The position numbers and the translations under genes were made by a program. This document shows positions 50,097-59,399 of a stretch of DNA of 64,000 nt, one piece after another. This DNA comes from VRUE01 sp963725085. Its GTDB lineage: Bacteria; Actinomycetota; Thermoleophilia; Solirubrobacterales; 70-9. Position 1 is the first letter of the stretch. Every line of letters begins with the position of its first letter. The stretch covers positions 496,001 through 560,000 of the forward strand of contig CAVRXM010000005.1 of NCBI GenBank assembly GCA_963725085.1, read 5' to 3'. Below the pieces are notes generated by a model, which saw only the letters and a program-made list of their open reading frames with translations, was not told where the DNA came from and ran no database searches.

Positions 50097-51647
50097 ATGG
50101 ACGTTAGGTCGCCTACCGAGGCCCAGGCTGACGACTCGGCCGACGTCCGGTCCACCGACGATCTGACCCAGGCCGCCGCGGGAGGGCTGCGCTGGGTCGC
50201 CTACGCGCGGGTCGGGATCGAGATCATGCTGCTCGGCACGATGGTCTTGCTTGCAAGGCTGATTCCGCCGGCGGCATTCGGAATCTTCGCGGTCGTCGTA
50301 ATAGTTCAAGAGCTGGCGCTGATGATGCCGATGGAAGGGGTAGGCGGGGCACTCGTTCAGCGGCAATCGATCACCCGGGAGCACCTACAGGGCGGGCTTG
50401 CCCTGAGCATCGGCATCGGCTTCCTCCTCGCCGGCCTGACCGTAGTCGCCGCAATTCTGATCGTCGAGCCGCTGTTCGGCCGGAGCACCGAGTTGCTGAC
50501 AATCGCGACGACGCCCTATTTCCTCCTCGGGGCGATCTACGCTCTCCCGATCTCGGTGTTGCGCCGGCGCCTCGACTTTCGCCGGATCAGCATCCTCGAC
50601 CTCTCGATGAACGCGACTCGGGCCGTTGCCGCGCTCTCGCTGGCGATTGTCGGCTTCGACGCGCCGGCGCTGGTTTTCGGGAGCATGGCGGGCATGGCGG
50701 TGGCGGTGGGCCTGGCCCTGGTCTTCGCACCGGTGCCGCTGCCCCGCTGGCGCCCGAAGGCGGTGCGCGACCTGATGCCCTACGGAGGGCCGGCCGCACT
50801 TGCAACCGTCGCCTGGACGGGTTTCCGCAACGGGGACTACGCCATCATCGGAGCCATTCTCGGTCCGGCGCAGGCGGGGTACTACTGGCGCAGCTATCAA
50901 CTCGCGGTTGAATATCAGGGCAAGATCGCCGTCGCGATGTCGCAGATGGCGTTCCCCGTGCTGTCACGAACTAAAGGGACCGAGGAGCTGCTGGCGCTGC
51001 GCCAGCGAATGGTTCAGCTACTGACCGTCGTCGTCTTCCCACTTTTGCTGTTGCTTGTGCTTCTCGCGCCGGTCGTCATTCCCTGGCTCTTCGGCCCGGT
51101 CTGGGAGCCGGCGGTGGTACCGACGCAGTTGCTGGTGCTGGGTGGAGCGGCCACGCTGGCGATCAACGCCTGCGGCTCCGCCCTGATGGCCCGGGGCCGT
51201 GCCCGCGCGCTTCTCGGATACGGCGTCGCCCACTTCGTCGTCTATGCCGGCGCGGTGCTCGCCGTGGCCCATCTTGGGATCACAGCGGTGGCGCTGGCCG
51301 GGTCGGTGGTCCACGGGATCTTCCTGATCGTTGCCTACATCGTCCTCCTGCGGGGTCTTGTCTCCAGCCCGATGCGAGTGCTTTGGCAGGATCTCGCGCC
51401 CGCGACGACGGCGTGCATCGCGCTCTTCGCAGCCGCCGCCCCCACCGATTTGGGGCTCTCGGCCGCCGACGCGCCCGCCCTGATCCAGATGGTTGGGGTC
51501 GGGATCGCCGGGTCCCTCAGCTACCTGATCGCTCTCCGTGTGTGGTTCCCAGCCTCCGCACGGGACCTGGCCTCCGCGATCCGGCGCATACTTCCCAGTC
51601 GACTTGCAGTTGGCCGCGTGGGTCGGGCAGTCCTTGCGGAGTCGTAG
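50097..51647 (+). CDS. MOP-superfamily polysaccharide flippase (Wzx-like)
   Basis: 516 aa with about 12-14 hydrophobic helices. The N-terminal A-A-G-G-L-R-W-V-A-Y-A-R-V-G-I-E-I is typical of the Polysacc_synt family, as is L-I-P-P-A-A-F-G-I-F-A-V-V and, near the middle, G-N-Y/D-Y-A-I-I-G (here N-G-D-Y-A-I-I-G-A-I-L-G) plus Y-Y-W-R-S-Y-Q-L-A-V. It would move the lipid-linked repeat unit across the membrane. The 154-bp gap before it holds no visible gene. Confidence 0.9.
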   Translation: MDVRSPTEAQADDSADVRSTDDLTQAAAGGLRWVAYARVGIEIMLLGTMVLLARLIPPAAFGIFAVVVIVQELALMMPMEGVGGALVQRQSITREHLQGGLALSIGIGFLLAGLTVVAAILIVEPLFGRSTELLTIATTPYFLLGAIYALPISVLRRRLDFRRISILDLSMNATRAVAALSLAIVGFDAPALVFGSMAGMAVAVGLALVFAPVPLPRWRPKAVRDLMPYGGPAALATVAWTGFRNGDYAIIGAILGPAQAGYYWRSYQLAVEYQGKIAVAMSQMAFPVLSRTKGTEELLALRQRMVQLLTVVVFPLLLLLVLLAPVVIPWLFGPVWEPAVVPTQLLVLGGAATLAINACGSALMARGRARALLGYGVAHFVVYAGAVLAVAHLGITAVALAGSVVHGIFLIVAYIVLLRGLVSSPMRVLWQDLAPATTACIALFAAAAPTDLGLSAADAPALIQMVGVGIAGSLSYLIALRVWFPASARDLASAIRRILPSRLAVGRVGRAVLAES

Positions 51648-51653
51648 GGCCAA

Positions 51654-52700
51654 GTGACACCTTCGGGCGGCAAGCGGTGGCCGAGCGTCTCAGAACTCGT
51701 CAAGCGAGTGTCAGACGAGCGCTCCCTGCGCTGGCGGCGGCCACCAGAGATACAGACCAAGGCCAGCAGCGGGACGCCAACCATCTATTACCTCTGTCCG
51801 GACTATCCCGATCCCAGCGGCGGGATCCGCACCATCTACCGTCACGTCGACATCCTCAACGAGCACGGGCGGAGTGCGACCGTCCTTCACCACAGCGACG
51901 GTTACGCGTGCCGGTGGTTCGAGCACTCGACCCGGACCGTTGGCGCCCCGTCCGTGCAGCTCTCGCCCGATGACGTGCTCGTGATCCCCGAGGTCTATGG
52001 ACCGTTCCTGGACAGGCTGCCTCGAGAGCCGAGACTCGTGGTCTTCAACCAAAACGCCTACCTCACCTTCGACCACGTGCCGGCCTCACGTTCGATCACC
52101 TATGACATGTTCGACGCGGTGCTGACGGTCTCAGGCGACAGCGCGGACTTCCTGCGATTCGCCTTCCCCGGCATTGAGATAGTAGTCGTCGATTACGCGA
52201 TCGACGCCGACCTGTTCCACCCTTCGTCGGACCTGCCCGACCGCCGTATCGCGATGATGCCCCGCAAGCGCCCCGAGGACGCCGGGCAGATCCTCCGACT
52301 CTTGGGCGACCGCCTGCGCGACTGGGATGTCGTGACCATCGAAGGTGCCTCCGAGCAGGAGACCGCCACCAAGCTGCGTACCTCGCCGATCTTTCTCTCC
52401 CTTGGCAAAAGGGAGGGATTTGGGTTGCCGCCGGCAGAGGCGATGGCGTCCGGTTGTTACGTCGTCGGGTTCCATGGGTTCGGCGGCAGGGAACTCTTCA
52501 ACCCTTCGTTCTCGAGTCCGGTGGAAGACGGCGACGTGCTCTCCGTCGCTCGCGAGGGGGCGAGGCAGCTCGCTCTCTATGAGCGCGAGCCGGATGCCGT
52601 TCGCGAGGCCGGGGCGCGCGCCCGGGAGCACATTCGGAAGCGCTACTCGCTGGAGCTCCAGCGTGAGAAGGTGCTCGCCTTCTACGAGCGATTCGACTGA
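51654..52700 (+). CDS. Glycosyltransferase family 4-like protein
   Basis: 348 aa, GTG start 6 bp after the flippase stop. Y-Y-L-C-P-D-Y-P-D-P-S-G-G-I-R opens the acceptor domain. The donor domain has F-L-S-L-G-K-R-E-G-F-G-L-P-P-A-E-A-M-A-S-G-C, the classical GT-B E-G-F-G-x-x-x-x-E motif. Ends with a 19-bp overlap of the convergent GT2 gene. Sugar specificity unknown. Confidence 0.88.
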   Translation: MTPSGGKRWPSVSELVKRVSDERSLRWRRPPEIQTKASSGTPTIYYLCPDYPDPSGGIRTIYRHVDILNEHGRSATVLHHSDGYACRWFEHSTRTVGAPSVQLSPDDVLVIPEVYGPFLDRLPREPRLVVFNQNAYLTFDHVPASRSITYDMFDAVLTVSGDSADFLRFAFPGIEIVVVDYAIDADLFHPSSDLPDRRIAMMPRKRPEDAGQILRLLGDRLRDWDVVTIEGASEQETATKLRTSPIFLSLGKREGFGLPPAEAMASGCYVVGFHGFGGRELFNPSFSSPVEDGDVLSVAREGARQLALYEREPDAVREAGARAREHIRKRYSLELQREKVLAFYERFD

Positions 52701-53746
52701 GACGCGAAAACCGAGCGCGCGTTCGCTGCGAATCGCGACTTCGAGCCGATGGCCCATCTCAGCAGCACGCGGGCTCGATGGGCGACGGCGACGAACCTAT
52801 TTGATGGCCTCTGACTGATCTTTCCGATGCAGAGTAGGGGCGCCAGCAGGATTAGGCGGAATAGGCTGCCGACTCCGATGGCGACGGCGTGGGCGTGGGC
52901 CGACCAGGCCCCGTGGAAGCGACGCCGGTACATCCAGGGCGCTTGCCCCATCGCCATCGCGTAAAGGAGGTCGCGGCGCGGCGAGCGGCTGGAGCTGTAC
53001 CCGCCGTCGTGGACCACAACCGCGCTGGGCACATATAGAAGGTCGAGGCCCGACCGCCCGATCCGAGCGCAAAAATCGAGATCCTCCAAGTACATGGGTA
53101 GAGCCTCGTCGAGGTTCCCCACCGTCTCGAGCACCGACCGTGAGACCAGCAGGGCCGCGCCGCTGAGGCATGGCACCGAGGCGATCTTGTCACCGAGTGA
53201 GGCGGCGAGCGTCTCACCTCGCCCGATCCTCTCGAGGAGCGGGCGAATTCCCAGCTGCTGAGCCAACGCCAGCCAAGGCGATGGAAAGCGCCTCGCGGCA
53301 GTCGGCTGCACCGCCCCGTCGGACTCGACTATGCATGGACCGACGGCGCCCGCGCTCGGATTGGCGTCAAGCGTGTCGATCAGTCGGCGAAGCGCGCCCG
53401 GGAAGAAGCTGGCCTCGGGGTTCAGGAGCATGATCCGCTCGCCCCGAGCCTCGCGAATTCCGAGGTTGACTGCAGGCGCGAAGCCCAGGTTGCCTCCGGT
53501 TTGGAGGATCATCGCGTTGGGGAATTCGCGCTTGACCGTCTCGACGGTGGCATCGCCGCTGTCGTTGTCGCAGACGATTGCCTCTACGTCATTCCCCCCT
53601 TCCGCGAAGATGCTCCGGAGGCAGTCACGAATGACCTCTGCGTTGTTCCAGGTGACGACGACGACCGACACGCTCACCGAGGTCCGGGCCGCGAGCGCGA
53701 AGGGACCGACCGGAGAGGTCTTCTTGCTTTCGGTTCGCAGACTCAC
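52682..53746 (-). CDS. Glycosyltransferase family 2 (rhamnosyltransferase-like)
   Basis: 354 aa. V-S-V-V-V-V-T-W-N-N-A-E-V-I opens the GT-A fold, followed by I-V-C-D-N-D-S-G-D, N-L-G-F-A-P-A-V-N-L-G-I, I-M-L-L-N-P-E-A-S-F (DxD equivalent N-P-D/E), and L-Y-L/P-M-Y-L-E-D-L-D-F-C-A-R-I-G. The N-P-x-A and E-D-x-D-F-C-x-R pattern is that of WbbL-like rhamnosyltransferases. GTG start overlapping the upstream gene's stop by 4 bp. Confidence 0.9.
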   Translation of the reverse strand: MSLRTESKKTSPVGPFALAARTSVSVSVVVVTWNNAEVIRDCLRSIFAEGGNDVEAIVCDNDSGDATVETVKREFPNAMILQTGGNLGFAPAVNLGIREARGERIMLLNPEASFFPGALRRLIDTLDANPSAGAVGPCIVESDGAVQPTAARRFPSPWLALAQQLGIRPLLERIGRGETLAASLGDKIASVPCLSGAALLVSRSVLETVGNLDEALPMYLEDLDFCARIGRSGLDLLYVPSAVVVHDGGYSSSRSPRRDLLYAMAMGQAPWMYRRRFHGAWSAHAHAVAIGVGSLFRLILLAPLLCIGKISQRPSNRFVAVAHRARVLLRWAIGSKSRFAANARSVFASQSNRS

Positions 53747-54852
53747 GGCCGCGACATCCCGATGAGCTTGCGAAGGCCGCGAAGTTGCGCATTCCAGCGT
53801 TCCTCCTGCACCTCAAGGGCCATGTCGGCCTCAGACCTCAGCTCATCGTGAGATTGCAGTGCGTCGTTGATTCCGGCCACCACCCCATCCACCGAATTCG
53901 CCACTCGGATGGCGTAGGGGAAATATCTCTCTAGCGCGGGCCAATCACTCACGATGAGGGGTCGACGGGCGAAGACAGCCTCGTTGGCCACTCGGTTGAC
54001 CGCCTCGGGGCGGTTGGTGAGGGTCATGACGATGTCCGCGTTCGCCAAAGCGTCCCGATATGCGGATTGATCCAGGTAGCCGACGAAGCTCAGGTTGGAA
54101 GCCGCGCGCTCTGCCAACTGAGGCGGCGCCTTTCGCAAATCGCCGGTAACGACGATGTCGACATCGGGAAGCTGTCGCGCTGCATCGATTACCGCCGTTA
54201 CCGGTTCGTCGACATTGAAACTACAGACGAAGAGTACGGTCGGACGCCTCCGAAGAGGCGGGGGCGCCGATGACTTCCACAACGGGGGAGCCTCATGGAC
54301 TATCACTGCGTTCCCGCCCCGTCGCCGAACTCTTTCCACCAGGTCATCGACTGCGACGATGTTGCCCTGCACCCGCGGAATCAGGAAGTGGTGCAGGGGC
54401 ATCATCAGCTTTATGAACTTCTTGCTCTTGTAGAAGCCGAACGCCGAGGGATGGCTGTCCAGCACGACCGGCGCTCCGGTTATGCGGCCATATAGATAGG
54501 CGATCAATCCTGGGATCACGGGAGGATTCGAGGCGATCACCGCCCGCGGCCGCCGAGCGATCAGGTAGAGAACCGTCGCCACCGCGCTTCCGGCGTATCG
54601 CAGCGGAATCAAGCGAGGGTTCACGAGAGGAAGGTCGTAAATGCACTTCGACTCGCCTCCCAGAGCCGAGGCGATCTCTCTCGAGCGCTCGGGTACGTTG
54701 CTCCACGCGAGGACAGAAACCAGCGGCCGCGCGCTGATCTCGACATCGAAAGGGCGTTCTGCCACCGCCTCAATCGAGGATTGGGATCCAGAGGCGTTCA
54801 CACGCAAAATAACGCTCCTCACATTTCCCAACTTGCGGACGCCGCCGGCCAC
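53743..54852 (-). CDS. Glycosyltransferase family 4-like protein
   Basis: Up to 369 aa. The acceptor half has A-S-N-P-P-V-I-P-G-L-I-A-Y-L and V-L-D-S-H-P-S-A-F-G; the donor half has L-F-V-C-S-F-N-V-D-E-P and N-R-P-E-A-V-N-R-V-A-N-E-A-V-F-A-R-R-P-L-I, with E as the nucleotide-sugar contact. The GTG start at 54852 is uncertain because the first about 45 residues are not typical. Middle gene of a three-gene minus-strand operon. Confidence 0.82.
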   Translation of the reverse strand: MAGGVRKLGNVRSVILRVNASGSQSSIEAVAERPFDVEISARPLVSVLAWSNVPERSREIASALGGESKCIYDLPLVNPRLIPLRYAGSAVATVLYLIARRPRAVIASNPPVIPGLIAYLYGRITGAPVVLDSHPSAFGFYKSKKFIKLMMPLHHFLIPRVQGNIVAVDDLVERVRRRGGNAVIVHEAPPLWKSSAPPPLRRRPTVLFVCSFNVDEPVTAVIDAARQLPDVDIVVTGDLRKAPPQLAERAASNLSFVGYLDQSAYRDALANADIVMTLTNRPEAVNRVANEAVFARRPLIVSDWPALERYFPYAIRVANSVDGVVAGINDALQSHDELRSEADMALEVQEERWNAQLRGLRKLIGMSRP

Positions 54853-54895
54853 GCGCGATCCGATCGACGGCGGCCAGGAAGCAGGCGGCGGGCGA

Positions 54896-57085
54896 TCAGA
54901 CCGGGATCGGAACCGAGTGCGGCGCCTCCTCGGCCTCAGGCCTATCGAGGCGTTTGATGTTGCGAAGGTCCGACGTGTCGCGATCTGCTGCCCTCTGCCC
55001 GGGCGTATCGCCTCCCGCGATCACCGAAAGCAGGCCGGCGAGGGTGAGCAGGATGTACGGGGCGTGGGGAAACGACATGATGTCGAACAGCACCGAGAGC
55101 ACCAGGAAGGGTGCGGCGGCGGCGGCAATCGCGAGCGCGGGAGGGGCACGTGCAGGGTCGCGCGACCGGATGATCGGCGCCGCGACAGCGATGATCATGA
55201 CCACCATCAGAATGAAGGCGACGAGCCCGACGATCCCCGACTCGACCAGGCGCGTCAGCAGGTCGTTGTCGAGGACGCGGTAGGTGGTGTGTTCGTAGGA
55301 GCCGAAGCCGCGGCCGAAGACCGGGTGGGAGAGAAGGTCCGGCCTGATCGCGTCATAGTCGGATATGCGGTCGCTGACGGTCGACACCCCAAGCCTGTTC
55401 GGCGCGAATTGGTCGAGGACCGAGCCGAGGGCATGGGGCGAAAGAATCGGCATCGCGATCAGCACTATCAGACCGAATGGAGCGAGCTTGAGCACTTCAC
55501 GGCGGCGGAAGTAGGCGAGGACGAGGCAGGCCGTGATCGGCGCGAGGATCGCGCTCTTGCGATACGTCGAGAGCATCGCGCCGACCAGCACGCAAACCGC
55601 CAGGCCGTAGAGAATGCGCCGCGGCCAGCGCGGCGACTGCATCAACCCGACGATCGCGATCGGCAGCGCCATCGAGAGCATGGCAACCACCTCGAGGCCC
55701 TGATCGGCTGGCCCGACCACCATCGTGCGTCCTATCTCATCGACGACGTTTTCCCCGTTGGAGGTGAACTCGAAGGTCCCGGGCAGCAGCTTTTCCGCCC
55801 AGCTGTAGAACGGGTTGAAATCGAAGCGGTACTCCACCAGCACTCCGATCGCACAGATCACGGCGAGGATGAGGATGAAGGTGAGGAACGGTCGGATCTC
55901 TCCCTTACGGACGACGCTCGCGACGACGATGAAGAACGAGAGATAGGCGCAGAGGAGCGCCAGCTTTTTCACCGCCAGGCCGAGCTCGAGGGTCTGGTTG
56001 AGGTACGGGGCGTTGAGCACGACGCTGAGGCCGGCCACGGCGGCGAAGACGGCGAGCGCAGCATGGATCGGAGTGAACCTCCAGCGCGGGGAGCCGCGCC
56101 CGCCCAACGCCATCGCGACTATCCAGCTGAGGATGACCACCGGCAGCACCAGACGATCCAGCTTCAGATCGATAGGGAACGAAAACTGAAGTTGTATGTC
56201 GTTGAAGGGTACGAGCCAGAGCATCGCGATGAAGGCGGCGACTATCCAGGGCAGGGCCCTGGTCGTGTGGGGCCAGTTCCCGCCCGGCTCGTCTTCCGGC
56301 TGCGGCTCGGGCGCCGCTGACGAAGCGATCGCCGCCGCACCCCTCCCGGCGCGGATCCACCCGCGTCGGACCGCGCCGACCGACACGAGGACACCAAAGC
56401 ACACGCCGAAGATGACCAAGAAGGTGAGCACGAATATCTTCATCGGCGCCGTCGGATCGAGCTGGCCGCCAACAGCGGAGCCGAGCTGTTTCAGCTGGAC
56501 TCGGTTGGCGTCCGGGAAGTCATCGCGCTTGGCAAGGACGCGCATGTAGTCGTTGCCGGCCGCGGCGGTGGTATCGGCGAGCTGCTGTGCCTTCGCCATC
56601 GTCGGTCCCTGCGCGTAGACGTTGAGGATGGGCAGCGTCGGCTGTGCCTGGATGTCGAGGCGGTAGGGAGCGTGGGAGAGAAGGATCTCGTTCGCCCGGC
56701 GCTCCTCGTTGGGTTCGGTCAGCGCCAAGGGAACACCGGCCGTGATCTCGGTCGAGGCAGTGAGCTTGCTCGGGTCGATCCCCCTGCGCGCGGCGATTCG
56801 GTCGAGGACCGGTCGGCTGGCGAGCACGTGGCCGACGAGGTTCGCGCGACTGGTCATCGTTTCGAACTCAGTGGCGCTGACGTGACTCCTCTCATCATGC
56901 GGCAGGTCGACCAGGATGTGGGTCACCGCGGCACCGGTCTGAAGCTCCCGCATGGCGATCTTCGGCGGCAGCAGGCTGATCTCACAGAGGCTCGAGATCG
57001 CCGCCAGCAGGGCGACGACGCCGCTGATCGCGGCGACCGCTAGCAGCCTTCGCCTACGGGCGATCTGTGGTTTCGGATGGTCCAT
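54896..57085 (-). CDS. Wzz-like domain fused to O-antigen ligase/polymerase
   Basis: 729 aa from the ATG at 57085. Residues 1-260 repeat the Wzz-like plan of the four proteins at 45.5-48.7 kb (helix, H-I-L-V-D-L-P-H-D-E-R, M-T-S-R-A-N-L-V-G-H-V-L, L-P-I-L-N-V-Y-A-Q-G-P, V-Q-L-K-Q-L-G-S-A, second helix). Residues about 275-690 are a polytopic Wzy/WaaL-like region with about 11 helices and the periplasmic G-P-A-D-Q-G-L and V-F-G-R-G-F-G-S-Y-E-H-T motifs; the latter is the H-N-x-x-L-type loop of the O-antigen ligase family. One chain thus joins polymerase and length regulator. Divergent from the epimerase gene. Confidence 0.85.
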   Translation of the reverse strand: MDHPKPQIARRRRLLAVAAISGVVALLAAISSLCEISLLPPKIAMRELQTGAAVTHILVDLPHDERSHVSATEFETMTSRANLVGHVLASRPVLDRIAARRGIDPSKLTASTEITAGVPLALTEPNEERRANEILLSHAPYRLDIQAQPTLPILNVYAQGPTMAKAQQLADTTAAAGNDYMRVLAKRDDFPDANRVQLKQLGSAVGGQLDPTAPMKIFVLTFLVIFGVCFGVLVSVGAVRRGWIRAGRGAAAIASSAAPEPQPEDEPGGNWPHTTRALPWIVAAFIAMLWLVPFNDIQLQFSFPIDLKLDRLVLPVVILSWIVAMALGGRGSPRWRFTPIHAALAVFAAVAGLSVVLNAPYLNQTLELGLAVKKLALLCAYLSFFIVVASVVRKGEIRPFLTFILILAVICAIGVLVEYRFDFNPFYSWAEKLLPGTFEFTSNGENVVDEIGRTMVVGPADQGLEVVAMLSMALPIAIVGLMQSPRWPRRILYGLAVCVLVGAMLSTYRKSAILAPITACLVLAYFRRREVLKLAPFGLIVLIAMPILSPHALGSVLDQFAPNRLGVSTVSDRISDYDAIRPDLLSHPVFGRGFGSYEHTTYRVLDNDLLTRLVESGIVGLVAFILMVVMIIAVAAPIIRSRDPARAPPALAIAAAAAPFLVLSVLFDIMSFPHAPYILLTLAGLLSVIAGGDTPGQRAADRDTSDLRNIKRLDRPEAEEAPHSVPIPV

Positions 57086-57267
57086 CTGCACTGGGACCCA
57101 GGCCCCCAACGCGCGCGGCGTCCGGTGGAGCAACGAGACAGAGGGGTCGAGCCTTCCTCACCGGAATCGATCTTTCCCTTGAAAAGTTCGCCGCTACGCA
57201 GCCGTTATTTGCGAACAAGCAGCGATCGCCCTGCGATCCAGTCCAGACAACAGATCGAGGAATCAGC

Positions 57268-58263
57268 GTGATCAAAGGCCAGCGAATACTCGTCACCGGA
57301 GGTGCAGGCACCATCGGCTCGACCTTGGTCGACCAGCTCATCGAGAAGGACGCGGTCGAGGTGATTGTCCTAGACAACTTCGTCAGGGGGCGCCGCACGA
57401 ACCTCGCCGACGCCGAAGCGAGCGGCAGGTTGACGGTCGTCGAGGGCGACGTCCGCGATAAGGCGCTGGTGCACGAGCTGACCGAGGACGCCGATCTGGT
57501 CTTCCACCAAGCGGCGATCCGGATCACGCAGTGCGCCGAGGAGCCGCGGTTGGCGCTCGAGGTGCTCGTCGACGGCACCTTCAACGTCGTCGAGGCCGCG
57601 GCGGCGGCAGGGGTCCGCAGGTTGATCGCCGCCTCCTCGGCATCCGTCTACGGCCTGGCGAGCGAGTTCCCGACCGAAGAGAGCCATCACCCGTACGCCA
57701 ACGACACGCTCTACGGCGCCTCGAAGACCTTCAACGAGGGGCTGCTGCGCAGCTATCACGCGATGACCGGCCTCGACTACGTCGCACTCCGCTACTTCAA
57801 CGTCTACGGGCCTCGCATGGATGTCCACGGCGCATACACCGAGGTACTCGTGCGCTGGATGGAGCGCATCGCCGAGGGTGAGCCGCCGCTGATATTCGGT
57901 GACGGCAGCCAGACGATGGACTTCGTCTGCGTGCCGGACATCGCACGCGCCAATGTGCTCGCCGCCGAATCGGATGTAACCGACGTTGTCTTCAACATCG
58001 CGAGCGGCACCGAGACGAGTCTCAACGAGTTGGCGGAAACGCTGCTGCGTGTGATGGGCTCAAACCTGCCGATCGAATACGGGCCGGCGCGGACCGTGAA
58101 CGGGGTTACCCGTCGCCTCGCCGATACGTCGAGCGCGAAGCGGGATCTCGGCTTCAGTGCCGAGATCGATCTCGAGGAAGGCCTCACCAGGCTCGTCGAT
58201 TGGTGGCGCGAGGCCGAGGCGAGGGACCAATACCTGGTCTCGTCGAACGGAGCCGCGCGATGA
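57268..58263 (+). CDS. NAD-dependent nucleotide-sugar epimerase/dehydratase
   Basis: 331 aa extended SDR. I-L-V-T-G-G-A-G-T-I-G-S-T-L binds NAD; A-A-S-S-A-S-V-Y-G with Y-G-A-S-K gives the Ser-Tyr-Lys catalytic set; R-Y-F-N-V-Y-G-P-R and D-F-V-C-V-P-D-I-A are sugar-nucleotide contacts. UDP-glucose 4-epimerase or WbpP-like activity is likely. The GTG at 57268 is used; the frame is open to 57067, but the extra residues are not SDR-like. Stop overlaps the next ATG. Confidence 0.92.
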   Translation: MIKGQRILVTGGAGTIGSTLVDQLIEKDAVEVIVLDNFVRGRRTNLADAEASGRLTVVEGDVRDKALVHELTEDADLVFHQAAIRITQCAEEPRLALEVLVDGTFNVVEAAAAAGVRRLIAASSASVYGLASEFPTEESHHPYANDTLYGASKTFNEGLLRSYHAMTGLDYVALRYFNVYGPRMDVHGAYTEVLVRWMERIAEGEPPLIFGDGSQTMDFVCVPDIARANVLAAESDVTDVVFNIASGTETSLNELAETLLRVMGSNLPIEYGPARTVNGVTRRLADTSSAKRDLGFSAEIDLEEGLTRLVDWWREAEARDQYLVSSNGAAR

Positions 58264-59399
58264 TGGAAGTCCCGTTCGCTCGACCGTGGTTCGGTGGGGG
58301 AGAGGCAGAGGCTGTCGCCGCAGTGATCGACTCGGGCTGGCTCACCCAAGGGCCGCGGGTGGAGGAGTTCGAGCAGGCCTTCGCCCAGCGTGTCGGGGCG
58401 CCGGATGCCGTCGCGACGACGAGTTGCACAACGGCCCTCCACCTCGCCCTCTACGCCTCGGGCGTCGGTCCGGGCGATGAGGTGATCGTTCCGTCGCTGT
58501 CGTTCATCGCGACCGCAAACTCGGTCTGGCACTGCGGTGCGACGCCGGTCTTCGCCGACATCGACCCGCTCACCTTGAACCTGGACCCGGTGGACGTCGA
58601 GCGGCGCCTCACCCCTCGAACCAAGGGGGTGATTCCCGTCCACCAGGTCGGGCTTCCGGCCGATATGGACAGCTTCATCGACCTCGCAGAGCGACACGAC
58701 CTGACCCTGGTCGAGGATGCCGCCTGTGCCATCGGCGCCCTCCACAGAGGGAGACCGATCGGCTCGCTTGGACCCTTGGCCTGCTTTTCATTTCATCCGC
58801 GCAAGGTGATCACCTGCGGCGAGGGCGGGATGATCGCGGTTCACGACCCAGCTGTCGCGGAGCGACTGAGGCGACTTCGCCAGCACGCGATGGACACATC
58901 GGCGCTTCAGCGCCATTCGGCCCGTGACGTCGTGATCGAGCATTACCCGGAGCGGGGCTGGAATGCTCGTATGACCGACCTCCAGGCGGCAGTCGGGCTC
59001 TGCCAGCTCGAGGTCCTCGATTCGATCCTTGCGGAGCGTCGCCGCCTTGCCGAGCGCTACTCGGATGGGCTGGCCGCCATCCCTTACCTCCAGACGCCCG
59101 AGGATCCGAGCTATGCCGTCCGCACCTGGCAGTCGTATCCGGTTCGAGTCAGCCCGGACGGCCCGATCGGAGCCGAAGAGATGATGCGGCTACTGCTGGG
59201 GGACGGGATTGCCACTCGACGCGGAGTGATGGCGATCCACCTCGAGCGGTCCTATGGCGGGACCGCCGTCGATCTCCCACAGACCGAGGCGGCGGCACGC
59301 GACTGTGTGTTGCTGCCGTTGTTCCCGGGCCTCTCGGATGAGGCCCAGGATTATGTGGTCGGGCAGCTTGCCCAGTACGCCGTTGCACAGGCGGCCTGA
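58260..59399 (+). CDS. DegT/DnrJ/EryC1/StrS aminotransferase
   Basis: 379 aa PLP-dependent sugar aminotransferase. Motifs: F-A-R-P-W-F-G-G-G-E, W-L-T-Q-G-P-R-V-E-E-F, T-S-C-T-T-A-L-H-L-A-L, V-E-D-A-A-C-A-I-G-A, and the PLP-lysine site F-S-F-H-P-R-K-V-I-T-C-G-E-G-G. The late block W-N-A-R-M-T-D-L-Q-A-A-V-G is also diagnostic. Converts a keto sugar made by upstream enzymes to an amino sugar. Overlaps the epimerase stop by 4 bp and the next ATG by 1 bp. Confidence 0.93.
   Translation: MMEVPFARPWFGGGEAEAVAAVIDSGWLTQGPRVEEFEQAFAQRVGAPDAVATTSCTTALHLALYASGVGPGDEVIVPSLSFIATANSVWHCGATPVFADIDPLTLNLDPVDVERRLTPRTKGVIPVHQVGLPADMDSFIDLAERHDLTLVEDAACAIGALHRGRPIGSLGPLACFSFHPRKVITCGEGGMIAVHDPAVAERLRRLRQHAMDTSALQRHSARDVVIEHYPERGWNARMTDLQAAVGLCQLEVLDSILAERRRLAERYSDGLAAIPYLQTPEDPSYAVRTWQSYPVRVSPDGPIGAEEMMRLLLGDGIATRRGVMAIHLERSYGGTAVDLPQTEAAARDCVLLPLFPGLSDEAQDYVVGQLAQYAVAQAA

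Noticed and set aside
54641..56320. 559-codon plus-strand frame opposite the Wzz-O-antigen-ligase gene
   Set aside because: Asp/Arg/Glu-rich low-complexity translation typical of the reverse of hydrophobic membrane codons; it also crosses two real genes.
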